Origin: Tetraselmis striata
Taxonomy: Eukaryota; Chlorophyta; Chlorodendrophyceae; Chlorodendrales; Chlorodendraceae
Reading direction: 5' to 3'
DNA length: 64,000 nucleotides
Assembly: GCA_006384855.1 (NCBI GenBank)
Contig: VCJN01002147.1
Coordinates: 1-64,000, forward strand
Below, in pieces: positions 44,801 through 55,095 of this stretch (its first letter is position 1; every line of letters begins with the position of its first letter). The notes under the pieces were generated by a model. It worked only from the letters and a program-made list of their open reading frames with translations, made no database searches and had not been told where the DNA came from. A program made the translations under genes and the position numbers.

Positions 44801-46475
44801 GGGGGGGGGGATTCAGCCATCATCACGCCATATGGAGGGGGACCGCTCAAATCGGCCTTCTGGCCATCTTTGCGTTAGTGGTAAAGACAGATATAGATAT
44901 GGTGGGATGGGATGCTGCTGTTCATCCCAACGTAGGCGAGAGGGGTGGGAGCGCACGCACCGCACGGCAATGTCCAGCGCGCTGCGGCCGTCCTTGTCCA
45001 GCAGCCGCACATTGGCGCCCGCCTCCAGCAGCGCCGACGCGACCTCCACGTGGCCGTAGCGCGCCGCGAGGTGCAGCGGCGTGACAGGCCACGCGGCCGC
45101 GTCCTCGCCGTTGGGGTCCAGCTGGTCCACCTCCAGCAGGTGCTGCACCTCCTCGGTCTCGCCCGCCTCCGCGGCGCGGTGCAGCGGGTCCTGCGGGATG
45201 AGCTCGAAGCCCGGGATGACGCAGTCCACGAGCTTGCGGTGCTGCAGCACCACGCGCCCGAACTCCTGCTTGCTCAGCGGCGTCTGCCGGTCGCCGAAGA
45301 TGCCCTCCAGCAGCTGCCGCGCGCTGCGCTCTGGGAAGCGGGTCTCCTCCGTGATGCCGCCCGCCACGTTACCCTGCGCGCGCCGCACCTCCTCCAGCCC
45401 CGCTAGCGCCAGCCGCAGCACGGTGTACATCTGCGACAAAGGCACAGGAGCGATACATCAGCGCCGGCCGGCATGAAAAGCTCTCTCCAGGCGAGGTGGA
45501 GGTGCAGACTTACGGCGTTGTGCCTCAATAGGTGGAGATTGTGGGGGGAGGTGCGAGGGGGCTCACGTCAGTGAGGCTGAGCAGGTTGGCGTCACCCTGC
45601 ACGTGGTACACGCGCCAGGCAAACTCAAGGAGCTCGGGGACCGTGCCGCGCAGCATGGTGGAGTAGCCCTCGCAGAACTCGGTGAAGGTGATGTCGCCGT
45701 GCCCCTCCAGGTCAAACGCCTTGAAGAGCTGCTTGCGCAGCAGCAGGTTGGTCCACCCCATCTCGTACTCCACCACCTCGTAGAAGTGCGTCGCCTGCGC
45801 CACCCCGAGCACGCGTCAGCCTCCACCCCCTCCCCGTCCCCGCCTCTCCGAGATGCCTCCGCCCCCAGCCCCGTGCCCCTCCATACATTATCACCTTCCC
45901 ATTTTTTTTTTTTTGTGTGGTGGTGGTGAAGGGGGGGGGGGGGGGGAGGACATCCCAAAATTGCCGCGCAGCAGGGTTCAACCTAAGAGCTATCTGCACC
46001 TAAAGTAAAGACTTTTAGCCGTGGGGGAGCGCAGCATGCTGAGCGCCGGTACTGAACCGCAGCATGCAGCGGCGGGTAAATAAGTGAAACAAAGTTCTGT
46101 AAACGCGCCGCATGCGACGGCATGCCGCCCGGTAACGCCGCGGCAGACGGCCACCCCGAGCTCGCCTGAGCTTGTTGCGGGAGTGAAGGGTGGCAAGCGT
46201 GCAGGGCGAGGGCTGGCGGAGTCCGGGACGGGGCCCGTAAGGGCGACGCGACGCACCTGCAGCCGGTCCGCGGTGACACGCTTGTAGCTGGCGAGCAGGC
46301 GCTCGAGCTCCTCGTCGCTGAAGTGCGTCGTGTTCTCCGCCTTGAGCTCCTCATAGTAGTCGTCCGGCGTCTTGCGCACCTTCTTGTACGTGCTGGCTAG
46401 CGCGTTGCTGACGGCGCCATCCACGGCCACCTTAGCGCGCGCGCGGTTCACGCCGCGGCGCCACACCGACTGCAT
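38824..46475 (-). CDS. EF-hand, ankyrin-repeat and anoctamin (TMEM16) fusion protein, nine exons
   Basis: Anoctamins are calcium-gated chloride channels or lipid scramblases. Exons 46,475-46,257, 45,794-45,567, 45,430-44,961, 44,755-44,242, 43,458-43,084, 42,714-42,292, 42,033-41,077, 40,912-39,671 and 39,396-38,824 (TAA) join in frame, mostly in phase 0, to 1,666 aa. Residues 101-112 form an EF-hand loop (DLEGHGDITFTE), with a weaker second one after it. Ankyrin repeats fill about 230-555 (DPLHRAAEAGETEEVQHLL, TPLHLAARYGHVEVASALL). The TMEM16 core starts near 820 (NNYFGPKLAFYLAYLSFYTN). All residues corresponding to the calcium site of animal TMEM16A are visible: N1098 and E1102 (NNLTE), E1185 and E1188 (ELSEMVVQFGF), E1217 and D1221 (NNFIELRLDVWKF). 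The intron after 43,084 uses a GC donor. The N-terminus assumes the ATG at 46,475; more exons upstream are possible. Introns carry G16-G21 runs. Confidence 0.88.
43047..43063 (+). repeat. G17 run in anoctamin-type gene intron
   Basis: Lies just downstream of the GC donor of exon 5, so on the coding strand a C run follows the splice site by about 20 bases. Confidence 0.95.
44790..44810 (+). repeat. G21 run in anoctamin-type gene intron
   Basis: Intronic, about 35 bases upstream (coding sense) of the exon 4 acceptor, where it would serve as a C-only polypyrimidine tract. Confidence 0.95.
45931..45946 (+). repeat. G16 run in anoctamin-type gene intron 1
   Basis: Intronic; on the coding strand it is C16, upstream of the exon 2 acceptor and near a long A tract. 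Confidence 0.95.
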
Positions 46476-47083
46476 GGTGGTCGGTGGCGCGCGGGCGGTG
46501 GTAGCGGGTGGGCACTCACGACGGGAGAGCCCCGCGGGGCAGTACTTTGAGACAGTGCTGTGCGCGTATTTTGGTTAGCGCGAGCCGCCCGGTCCTGCTA
46601 CGTCAGCAGGCGGGCGTCGCGCGGGTGGACCGCAACTTGGAACTCCCGCCCGGCCCTTCCGCAAAATCAAGCTTGGCCGGAAGCACTGTCTGTGACCGGC
46701 TCTTGTGCCTTCTGATGGCTGGCCGCACCGGTGCAAGTGGCGAGCCGCGTATGTCTAGTCGCTAGAGCGGGCTCCGGTCGGCGTGCAGCAAACCGCGATG
46801 CTTAGTGCGTCTGGCCTGCGCCCTGGGGCGCACGACATGCCGAAACTACGGGTACAGCAGGGGATGAGTTCCACACGATAATAGCTAAGAATATACTCGT
46901 CTGGCGCGCGGCGCGCCTTTATTGCACGTAAAAGCACGGGTGCGCGGGGGTTGCGCCCTCCGGGTGCCCAAAACGGTATTCGAATACTTTTGGCTTTTGC
47001 CTGTCTGCTAGGTGCCGCGAGCCGCACGTCGACCAAAGCCGGTGACGCGTTTGGTTTATACAGGTATGTTATCTTGGGGTGAT
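46476..47083. other. Upstream region of the anoctamin-type gene
   Basis: GC-rich, with no supported ORF. It lies between the start codon of the large minus-strand gene and the second tyrosine-recombinase element, and presumably includes the gene's promoter. Confidence 0.35.
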
Positions 47084-47404
47084 CTTGGGGTTTCCTTCCC
47101 CTCCCCTGAGCCGAGGGTATGCGGGTGTCGACACGTCGACACCGGCTGCCCGCGTCGTCCTCTGCGCCACACGAATTTGACGTGGCGGCCACTACAAAGC
47201 AATGCAATGCACACCAACATGGGCAGTCTTGGTGCTTTGGCACCAATGTCGCAGTACGGCACTTTGTGCGTGCCGCACACGGCAGAGAACAACGGCCACC
47301 CCAGTACGACCCGTCGTCGAATCTTATAAAGCCATCATTGTCCACTAGATGGGACCAATGTCCTAGTTTTGTGCTGAATGGCCTCAATCATGCATGCACA
47401 ACAC
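47084..47404 (+). repeat. Direct repeat of second YR element, left
   Basis: Matches 51,781-52,071: cttggggtttcc, gtcgacaccggctgcc, gggcagtcttggtgctttgg and tagatgggacca occur in order in both. The left copy has small insertions, including a duplicated gtcgacac. Confidence 0.85.
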
Positions 47405-48955
47405 TAAATCGAGGTTTCGGACCGTGCGTAGTGCTCATGCGCCCGGAAACGGTACAAAATCTTCCACCCCTCAGCTCTCGCTGCTATTACATGACCAGCT
47501 CAAACCGATGCTCTTCAATCTCTTTTCCCCGCCGCTCCCTCACGGACCACCCCTTCGATATGTATGGCAGCACCTACGGATCCCAAGATGGTCCATCATG
47601 CCGGCAAGGCGGCGGCTGTCGAGGGCATCGAGACATCTGCCATGGCTTCAAGAACGCATCGAGGCGGGGCGTCGTGAGGCGGAAGACGCGAGGATGAAGC
47701 GGCTCATCCAAGAGCAACTCTCCCGGTTCTTCGCTTCTCAAGAGCCTCATATGCCTCCGGCTGCCGCCGGCGAAGAGCACGCCATTCCGGGTGGGGACGA
47801 CTCGTCCCGCGCCGGTGGTAATGACAAGAACGTCCGTGCGACCTTCGCTCCCTCGAGCGAGCCCCACTATTTTGATTGGAAAACCGCTTTGCTAACGCTC
47901 TGCCCGGTTTCGAGAACGGGATGCCTCCCGGCAGCATGTGCCATATGGGGGCGGCTCTTTCCCATCGCCTAGCTTCGACCGTGATGTGCTCGAGTATCTG
48001 CTTGGTGACCCTCGGCTTCAGCCGGCAGCCCCGAGTACTACCACGCCGCGTGCTACGGGCTCCTCATCGCCGGCATAGCCATCGAGCTGCGCAAGCTGCT
48101 AGCTGCGGCGTGCGTCACAGATGGGATTAGGCCAGTGTTCGGGCAGCGGCTCGAGACCGTCGTCTAATAGAGCATGGAACCCGTCAACGTATATGACGGT
48201 GATCGGTTCCGCTTGGCCTACCTTCGCAAGCACTGGGACACGTAGATGCACAACGGCGACACCTTCGCCCTCGATGTCGTGCGTGAGCGCTACCTCCGTC
48301 CAAGCACGGTGAACATTGGGTCGCCCGAGTTCACCGAGCTGCTAGAGCTCCACAAGGAACGCGTCTACGACGATAACATCGCGAGCGCCGCGAAGACGTT
48401 GGCCCACCAACGCTTCGGCAGTGGCCAGTCATCGGCGCAACGACCGCCGGGACCGTGACGGAAGCGGGAGCAACCGCGGCAACTTCAAGATGACCCCGCG
48501 ACCAACGCGCACGAGGCGGCGGCGGCTTGAACCAACTTCGCCAAAGGCACCACCAAGGACTATGGTAAGGGCGAGACGAAGGCCGCCGATAGGTGGACGG
48601 ACGACAAGACCGAGTGATGGGGTCCTCCGCTTTGCCGGCCCCATGCGGCAACATTTCGAGGACACGCATGCATGCGTGCCTTCCAAACGACAGCACTACA
48701 CGGGAGTCGTCGGCATGAGCGGGACTCGTTCACTACATACCCCCATGTCCGGTTCGTCGTCATTCCCCTACCCTCGCTTGAGTCAACCCCAGGCTCCGGC
48801 TTCAAGCTCATCTTTTCCATCACGAGTCTACACCGACTCCCCTTTTCTAGCGCGCCAATCACGACCTGCCGCGCTAACACTCTCCGCCCGCCGCTCGCAC
48901 AACGCCCTCTCACGCGCGGCTCGTCGAGGTAGGTACTCTCGCGACGCCCGCTAAT
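47394..48955 (+). pseudogene. gag-like region of second YR element
   Basis: Frames change several times, but protein-like stretches follow on the plus strand: ARMKRLIQEQLSRFFASQEP (about 47,690), GSPEFTELLELHKERVYDDN and NIASAAKTLAHQRFGSGQ (48,310-48,430), then Arg/Ser-rich sequence. Position at the 5' end of the element and the basic, serine-rich tail fit a DIRS gag-like protein. No zinc knuckle or other domain was recognised. The frame breaks make it non-functional. Confidence 0.4.
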
Positions 48956-50371
48956 ACGAAATTGAAAGTGAGTGCAACGTGCTAGCATGCTACTCTTAGT
49001 TCACCGCTCAGTAGACCGAGTTGTTCTAAGGGCATGCTATCTCTAACCATAGTAGGGAACACATATAGTGGAATTACGGCACAAGCTTCCGGCTATCCTC
49101 TTTTGATTCCTAACCCCGCCTCCTTTCAACACATGGTTAGTAGCTGTGTTATTGTCCGGACAACTACGGCAGGCGCCCGTACCAGCAACTACCACTAATT
49201 GCCAGTGCGGGGATTACAAGTGCAGTTTCATGTACTGTACTGCACCGGCACCACGCCATTGTTGGTCGTCGTGCCGCGTCTTGGCTCCACCTGCCGCCAT
49301 CGCTGAAAATATCCCGCGGGTCACGGCGTTGATCGCCCCACCGTGCCGGCTATGGCAGTCCGCCGGCCTCGGCCGCGGCCCGCCGATGTTGCCTCCATCT
49401 CGCGCGCATGAGCTCTTGCGGCAGGATCCCCAAGGAGGACTGGAGGGAGAAAGGCGGGCACCCACCCCCCCTCCCCGCCGTCCTCATGTTGTCGCTCCGT
49501 GGTCGGCAGGCCGATCATGCTCGCCCGTGCGCCGCTCGCCTCCTCAGCGCGTCACGTCGATGTAGCCGCCCGTCCAAGGACAGACCGAGCTAGCCGCCAG
49601 CTAACTCCTCCCGTTACATGGGCGCGACTCCCTCATGGCACTCCGGCCACTAGATCATGGCCCTGAGTCGCTGGCCATGCCCGGCCTCTCCGCCCCCGAA
49701 CGCCCGTCCATGCTTTAAATGCCGGACTCCCGTCTCCTCATCACGCTCGCCGCCCTCGCCCGTTTTCACGGCGGGACGGCTGGGGGTTTACTGGGTGTTC
49801 CGAACGGGGCAGCCGCAGGGCGCCGCCGAACACTTCGCTGCACTAGGCCGGGATTTAAGAAATGCGTAGGTGGAACACATACGGGTGGGGGGGGGGGGGG
49901 GGGGGGGTATGCCACATGCATATTATGTATGTCGGTCGCAGGGTCGCAACGAGGTACGAGACGAATACAATTTGATTTCGAACATCCCTCACGAGTAGGC
50001 TGCCCCGTCCGAGTCGTACACCCCCCTCCCCACCCGTAGGCGGATCTCGGAGAGGCCGACGCAAGGCCGAGGTCGTACATGAAGTATTTTCAGCAGCCCC
50101 TCGTACATGGCTTCTGCTCGGCGGCGCCAACAGGCGCTACCGGGACTACGAGTGTAATTTGAAAAGCCTCCGTAGGGCTCCCCAGTCGTCCCATGATCCA
50201 AGGACCCGCCTAAATCGGCCACCCCGCTCAGCCCCGATGCGGCACCCCGCCAGGCACGGGTGTTAGGGGCTACTAGCGCCCACCACGTTGAGGTGGGGGT
50301 GGTGCCGTCGGGACTGCCGCAGCCAAGATCCTCCGCCGCTTCTGGTGGGTCACTGCCCGGCGGCGGGCGCC
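48938..50371 (+). repeat. Dispersed repeat family R, longest copy (copy 3)
   Basis: The first 180 bases match the inverted copy at 19,390-19,560; from about 49,075 it is collinear with 21,585-22,975, and its end (49,965-50,371) also matches 17,190-17,610. A G21 run at 49,887-49,907 coincides with the G15 run of the 21,585 copy, while three other sites that are long C runs there are short or interrupted here. Confidence 0.8.
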
Positions 50372-50415
50372 GCGCGCTGCGAGGTCAGCGGCTACAACAT
50401 ACTACCTTCCTAGCA

Positions 50416-51770
50416 TCACCTTTGTGCTACACATGTCCCCGTCGTCACCACCCGACAAGCGCCATCAGCCAACCCCGCGGCAGCGTAGGGCGCGTTATTA
50501 AGGCGCCTCCCTGGCTCCACGACGAAACCGCCTCCGTACTTCATCGCCGATGTTGACGCGAAGACCCCGTGGAGCGAGCTCGTGCGAGGCGGGATCGAAA
50601 CTCTGCACGGCACGGACGGCTGGGGTGCCAAGGTGCTGCTCGACCTCCTGACTAAATCACTCACGGCCAACACTTACTCCAACTACGAGGGCAAGATGCG
50701 CCTCGTCTTCGTCGAGCTCTGCATCGATGAGGAAGGCACCTCACCTCTCGACTGCACCGATGCAACGTGCGTCCGCCCTCTCGCCTGGATCGCGGAGCGC
50801 AGCACCATCGGAGCCGGCGTCTTGCAGCCCTACCTCTCCACCATCAACACCTTCTTGCGTCTCACCGGTCGTGATGACGCCCCGGTCACCTGCCCGGCCA
50901 TCATCGACGATATGAAGCGCGCGCTTCAACTCCGACAGCTCACAACCAACAAGGCGTTTCGGCGCGCTACCTTGCCGTGCAACATCATCATCGACCTCGA
51001 CGACCTTGCTGCCCTTCCTACATCTACAACCGACTACGGCAACATCCTTCCCCCCGGCGCGGCCATGTGTTCGAAGTTCATGGTGTACTCCCGTGGCGAG
51101 TCAGGCGTCTCGTGGCGACTACACGACATGGCCGGCGACGCCCACAACGTTACCCTCTTCGTCAACCGAGAGAATGCAGGTCATCGCAAGCGTCGAGACG
51201 GGCTCAAGCCCCTACAACAATTCCATACCACCGCCGTGCCCGCTTGGATGCGCCGCTTCGTCACCTACCGCGACGCCACATTCCTGGGCTTTCCCGTCCG
51301 TCAAGCAACCCGAGTGACCGATTATGAGCGCTCCCTAAGTCCCTAGCGACGGTGCCACTACCCCATCCCTCACGTGGAACACCGATGTCCTGCTTTGCGA
51401 CAGGCTCAAGAGGGCCGTCGGACGCATCAATCGACCCCCCTTCCCCCCCTTCCCCTTTTCTTGTGGATCTCGCACGCTTTACGGAAGGGACGCGGCGTCG
51501 GGCGCAAATAACGCAGCTAGGGTGCCTCTACACAAAATACGCCACTGGGGCGGTTGGGCCCGCAATTCTGCAGTACTCAGCAACGCCTACATCTACCCGA
51601 ATACGCTTCTTGCCCGCGCCGCCGCGCTCATGTTCGGCTACCTTTCTCCCACGGTGGTCCTCCGCAGCGACAATGCCCCCGCTCCGTCTGGCGTGGCCTC
51701 GCCCCCTCGGAAGTCATGAAGACCGAGGTGATGGCTACTCTTCCTTGCCTACCCCCTTTTGAAATGTGTT
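50416..51770 (+). pseudogene. Tyrosine recombinase of second YR element
   Basis: The main ORF (50,582-51,346) carries the core-binding region SLTANTYSNYEGKMRLVF and LQPYLSTINTFLRLTGRDD and the first catalytic arginine in YSRGESGVSW. After a stop the C-terminal part continues in other frames: ISHALRKG (H-x-x-R) near 51,470, then IRHWGGWARNSAVLSNAYIY (51,530-51,590) with the W and the likely nucleophile Tyr. At least two frame breaks separate the parts, so this copy is inactive. Order and motifs match DIRS/PAT-type recombinases. Confidence 0.8.
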
Positions 51771-51780
51771 AAGTTGTGTT

Positions 51781-52071
51781 CTTGGGGTTTCCTTTCCCTC
51801 CCCTTACCCTAGGATATGCAGGTGTCGACACCGGCTGCCCACGTCGTCCTCTGTGCCACACGAATTCGACGCGGCGGCCACATAGCAATGTACGACAACA
51901 CGGGCAGTCTTGGTGCTTTGGCACTAATGTCGCAGTACGGCACTTTGCGCGTGCCGCACTACACGGGCACCCCAGTATGACCTGTCGAATCTTATAAAAC
52001 CATCATCGTCCGCTAGATGGGACCACTATATATTGTCTTTGTTTGTGCTGACCCCTTGCATGCACAACCCA
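51781..52071 (+). repeat. Direct repeat of second YR element, right
   Basis: Right copy of the repeat at 47,084-47,404. It starts 10-20 bases after the recombinase sequence ends. Confidence 0.85.
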
Positions 52072-53554
52072 CCCTCCCTCCCTTTTGGTGGCTTTCTAAC
52101 CGCAAATCCCCGCCCTTTCAGTGTAACTAAGCCCGCGCATTTTCCGGGTAATCTCCCTTGCCTACCTTCCAATGAAATTACCACAGGGAAAGCGTCTACA
52201 AAGTGCACGGAAAGTATCATGGAAGGAATAAGAAGCCAGTATTATTTTAAAGCAAAACTAATTAACTTAGCGCCGGGCCGCGTGGCCGCGCGCAGAGGCT
52301 GGCAATCGGCGACCAACCTGCCTAAAGAACCTTCCGCCGAAGCTTGAGCGGCGGCTACCGGCGTGCCTACAAATATTCGGCAAGGAACATGTGCAGGGCG
52401 ACAAATAAATTCACAATCCACCTACGTTTCCAACACGCGGCCAGAGCGGCCAGCCGGAGCTCGCGCCACGCCCCGGGTTGCTTGAGGTGGCCACTAGCCA
52501 CGCCTCGATGGCAAAGCTTGATGGATGGCGTCCGAAAACCGTAAGTGGTGAAGCATGTTCGATGGCGCATACTTACTGGTGTACACCAACGACTGTTGTA
52601 CAGTAATCGTAGCAAGGCTGCTGACAAGTCAATACCGCCATGGACGGCGATCTTGGTCACCCGTCCGGATGCGTAGATTGGAGAAAGTGTCAGCAAAGAT
52701 GAGGTTACATCATGTTCTGCATATGCTACCGGGCGGATCAAACCGTTATTCATTTTTATTTGGTTTATTCATCCTCTTTGTACGGGGTAATATATTATAC
52801 GCTGTACCCGAGGCCGCTGTCTCCGCGCTATACGAGTAATGTACATTTGGGTGCAACGGGTGTAACGGGTGGCAGTCTCGATCATAATACTGTAATGGTT
52901 ACTCCATGCCGAGTACGGCATACATACAACCCTTGCGCGGATGATTATGAGCGGATGAAATAGAATAGTTCCAGGCTAGGAAATTTATGTCCTTGTGCAA
53001 CATTGCGAACAGGTGAAAAGGTCAGTTTTGCTGCGGGGTTTGCACGCGCGTGATGCCACAAAAATCTTGTTGCTGTGGTGGTGAGCTGGCTAAAATGAAA
53101 TTTTACCCGAAAACATAGTGCTGATACAACAAAGTACCGGTACAATCCATGATTTGATGGGTCGGACTGGCGTCCGCCCATGTTGGGCCTGAGGACAACT
53201 CGTTTCCGAACCGCGGCACACTAGCGCAATGGGCTGCGGTACGGTATCGACACTACCAGCTGCTACGCTGGATGGTGGCACATGGTTGCTTCGATCCGAC
53301 TGTGATCGGGCACGGAGCTGGATGGCTTTGGCATAAGACGGCTACGAAGTACGTTGACTTCCGAGATCACGCGTGCAAACACATGTTCTATGCACATCGA
53401 ATTGAGGTTGAGGCTGCACTGACAGTGCCCCAAGCAGAAAGACGTATCAACTCGTCGTATCTAAATTAACGATGTTTTATATGGAACCGAGATGCGCGCA
53501 ACTGATGGCGCTACAAACCGCCCCGCTGCATAGTGCTACATCTGTCTTGATTCG
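52072..53554. other. Spacer, no gene seen
   Basis: Short ORFs on both strands have no family motif. The region is less GC-rich than the coding parts. Confidence 0.4.
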
Positions 53555-53559
53555 CCTGC

Positions 53560-53696
53560 TACGCACCTCACCCTGCCGCCATGTCTTTTTGTGTGGGGCA
53601 TCGTGCAAGGAGCATTTGCTGACTCCGGGCCGGAATGGGGGCTGCCCAATTTGCCGCGGAGACATCACGTCCATCGACGAAGTATTTATGGCGTAA
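53560..53696 (+). CDS. RING-finger C-terminal exon (left arm)
   Basis: The plus-strand frame reads SPCRHVFLCGASCKEHLL and then GGCPICRGDITSIDE, the second half of a C3HC4 RING finger, which in known proteins binds E2 ubiquitin-conjugating enzymes. The first C-x2-C pair is not visible directly upstream and may be on an earlier exon. It ends at TAA 53,694-53,696. A one-base difference in the right arm gives that copy a longer C-terminus. Whether either copy is expressed is unknown. Confidence 0.6.
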
Positions 53697-53889
53697 GACT
53701 ATCCTTCTGAATAAACGGTATCCACTGGAGGGATGTTGTTCCGGAGCCAAGCCAGGCGGCAGCGCGCACAAGGGTGGTAGCGCAGAATGAGGTAAGGGGG
53801 TGGGAACAACCCCAGGCTTTTAGGGCGAATATGGATCCAACCAACCTGTTGTTTTGATGATCGGAGTTTTTTTTTGCGGCCTTTGCAGC

Positions 53890-53975
53890 TCGCTCACACG
53901 CCATGTCAACATGAGGGAGAACGTGGCGATGTCGGCGCGGCACAGCGAGCACTTCATATTCATTTCTGGTTAAGC
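53890..53975 (-). CDS. Second RING-type C-terminal exon, opposite strand (left arm)
   Basis: Minus-strand sequence MKCSLCRADIATFSLM has the closing C-x2-C of a RING finger and follows a good acceptor (ttaaccag). In the adjacent frame CIAEWLNQK precedes it, as in RING-H2 fingers (C-x2-EWL...CxLCR). It faces the other RING exon of the same arm. It is short and incomplete, so the call is tentative. Confidence 0.35.
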
Positions 53976-54396
53976 CACTCCGCGATGCAGCTCCTGGCGG
54001 CTGCGAAGCAAGCGAGCTCAGCGACCGGGTCAATGCACGGGATCATGCAGTGGTGGTGTGCTAGCTAGTCGATGGGGAAAGAGGCAAAAGACGAAGACCA
54101 CGTCAAGGATACCGCTACCCTCAATAACTCGATGTACAATACAAAGCGGCAGATATAGCAGACACACCAGCTCATGTTGTGGGTGAGTATAAGGCACAAG
54201 AGCAGTATTTGTGGACATATACCTCGTCACGCATTTACTGTAATTTGTGGTCTGTTGTACGTCACAAGCCATTGATAATTTTGAGGCAGACGCCTGCCGC
54301 GATTGTTATATTGGGATCGCGAGCAATCTCTGAAACCAATGTCATATTCGAGATAAATGCGTCCGCCCCAAATATACAGACAGCACGGGCGGAGCT

Positions 54397-55095
54397 TGTA
54401 CAAAAGACCACAAAATACAGTAAATTCGCGACAAGTTGTATGTCCACAAATACTGCTCTTGTGCTTTATACTCATCCACAACCTGAGCCGGTGTGTCTTC
54501 CATATCCTCCGCCATGTTTTGTACATCGAGTTATTGGGGGTAGCGGTATCCTTGACTCTCCCCCTAGCCGCTAGCTAGCACACCATCATTGCATGATCCC
54601 GTGCATTGACCCGGTCGCTGAGCTCGCTTGCTTCGCAGTCGCCAGGAGCTGCATCGCGGAGTGGCTTAACCAGAAATGAATATGGAGTGCTCGCTGTGCC
54701 GCGCCGACATCGCCACGTTCTCCCTCATGTTGACACGGCGTGTGAGCGAGCTGCAAAGGCCGCAAAAAAAAACTCCGATCATCAAAACAATAGGTAGGTT
54801 GGATTCATATTCGCCCTGAACTTCCAAGCATGGGGTTGTTCCCACTCCCTTACCTCATTCTGCGCTACCACCCATGTGCGCGCTGCCGCCTGGCTTGGCT
54901 CCGGAACAACATCCCTCCAGTGGATGCCGTTCATTCAGCAAAAGGGCAGTCTTACGCCATAATACTTCGTCGATGGATGTGATGTCTCCGCGGCAAATTG
55001 GGCAGCCCCCATTCCGGCCCGGAGTCAGCAAATGCTCCTTGCACGCTGCCCCACATAGAGAGAGATGGCGGCAGGGTGAGGTGCGTAGCAGGAGA
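54397..55095 (-). repeat. Large inverted repeat, right arm
   Basis: Mirror of 53,555-54,265. It carries the same two RING-type exons with strands exchanged: SLCRADI on plus at 54,688-54,711 and GGCPICRGDITSIDE on minus at about 54,960-55,010. Confidence 0.85.
54855..55095 (-). CDS. RING-finger C-terminal exon (right arm)
   Basis: The minus-strand frame reads SPCRHLSLCGAACKEHLL and GGCPICRGDITSIDEVLW and continues about 40 codons further than the left copy (RKTALLLNERHPLEGCC), because one T is missing from the tattta site. It is the paralogue of 53,560-53,696 created by the inverted duplication. Confidence 0.6.

Larger units (their letters stand above)
47084..52071 (+). mobile_element. Second tyrosine-recombinase element, no reverse transcriptase seen
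   Basis: Direct repeats of about 300 bp (47,084-47,404 and 51,781-52,071, same orientation) flank a gag-like region and a tyrosine recombinase on the plus strand. The place where reverse transcriptase and RNase H would be expected is occupied by repeat family R (about 49,075-50,371). The structure fits a defective or non-autonomous DIRS/PAT-like derivative, in opposite orientation to the one at 1,038-5,880 and unlike it in terminal sequence. Confidence 0.65.
53555..54265 (+). repeat. Large inverted repeat, left arm
   Basis: Reverse-complement match to 54,397-55,095 over about 700 bp with few differences. Shared landmarks are cctgctacgcacctcaccct at the outer end and atttgtggacatat near the inner end. 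The centre of about 130 bp (54,266-54,396) is not paired. Confidence 0.85.
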
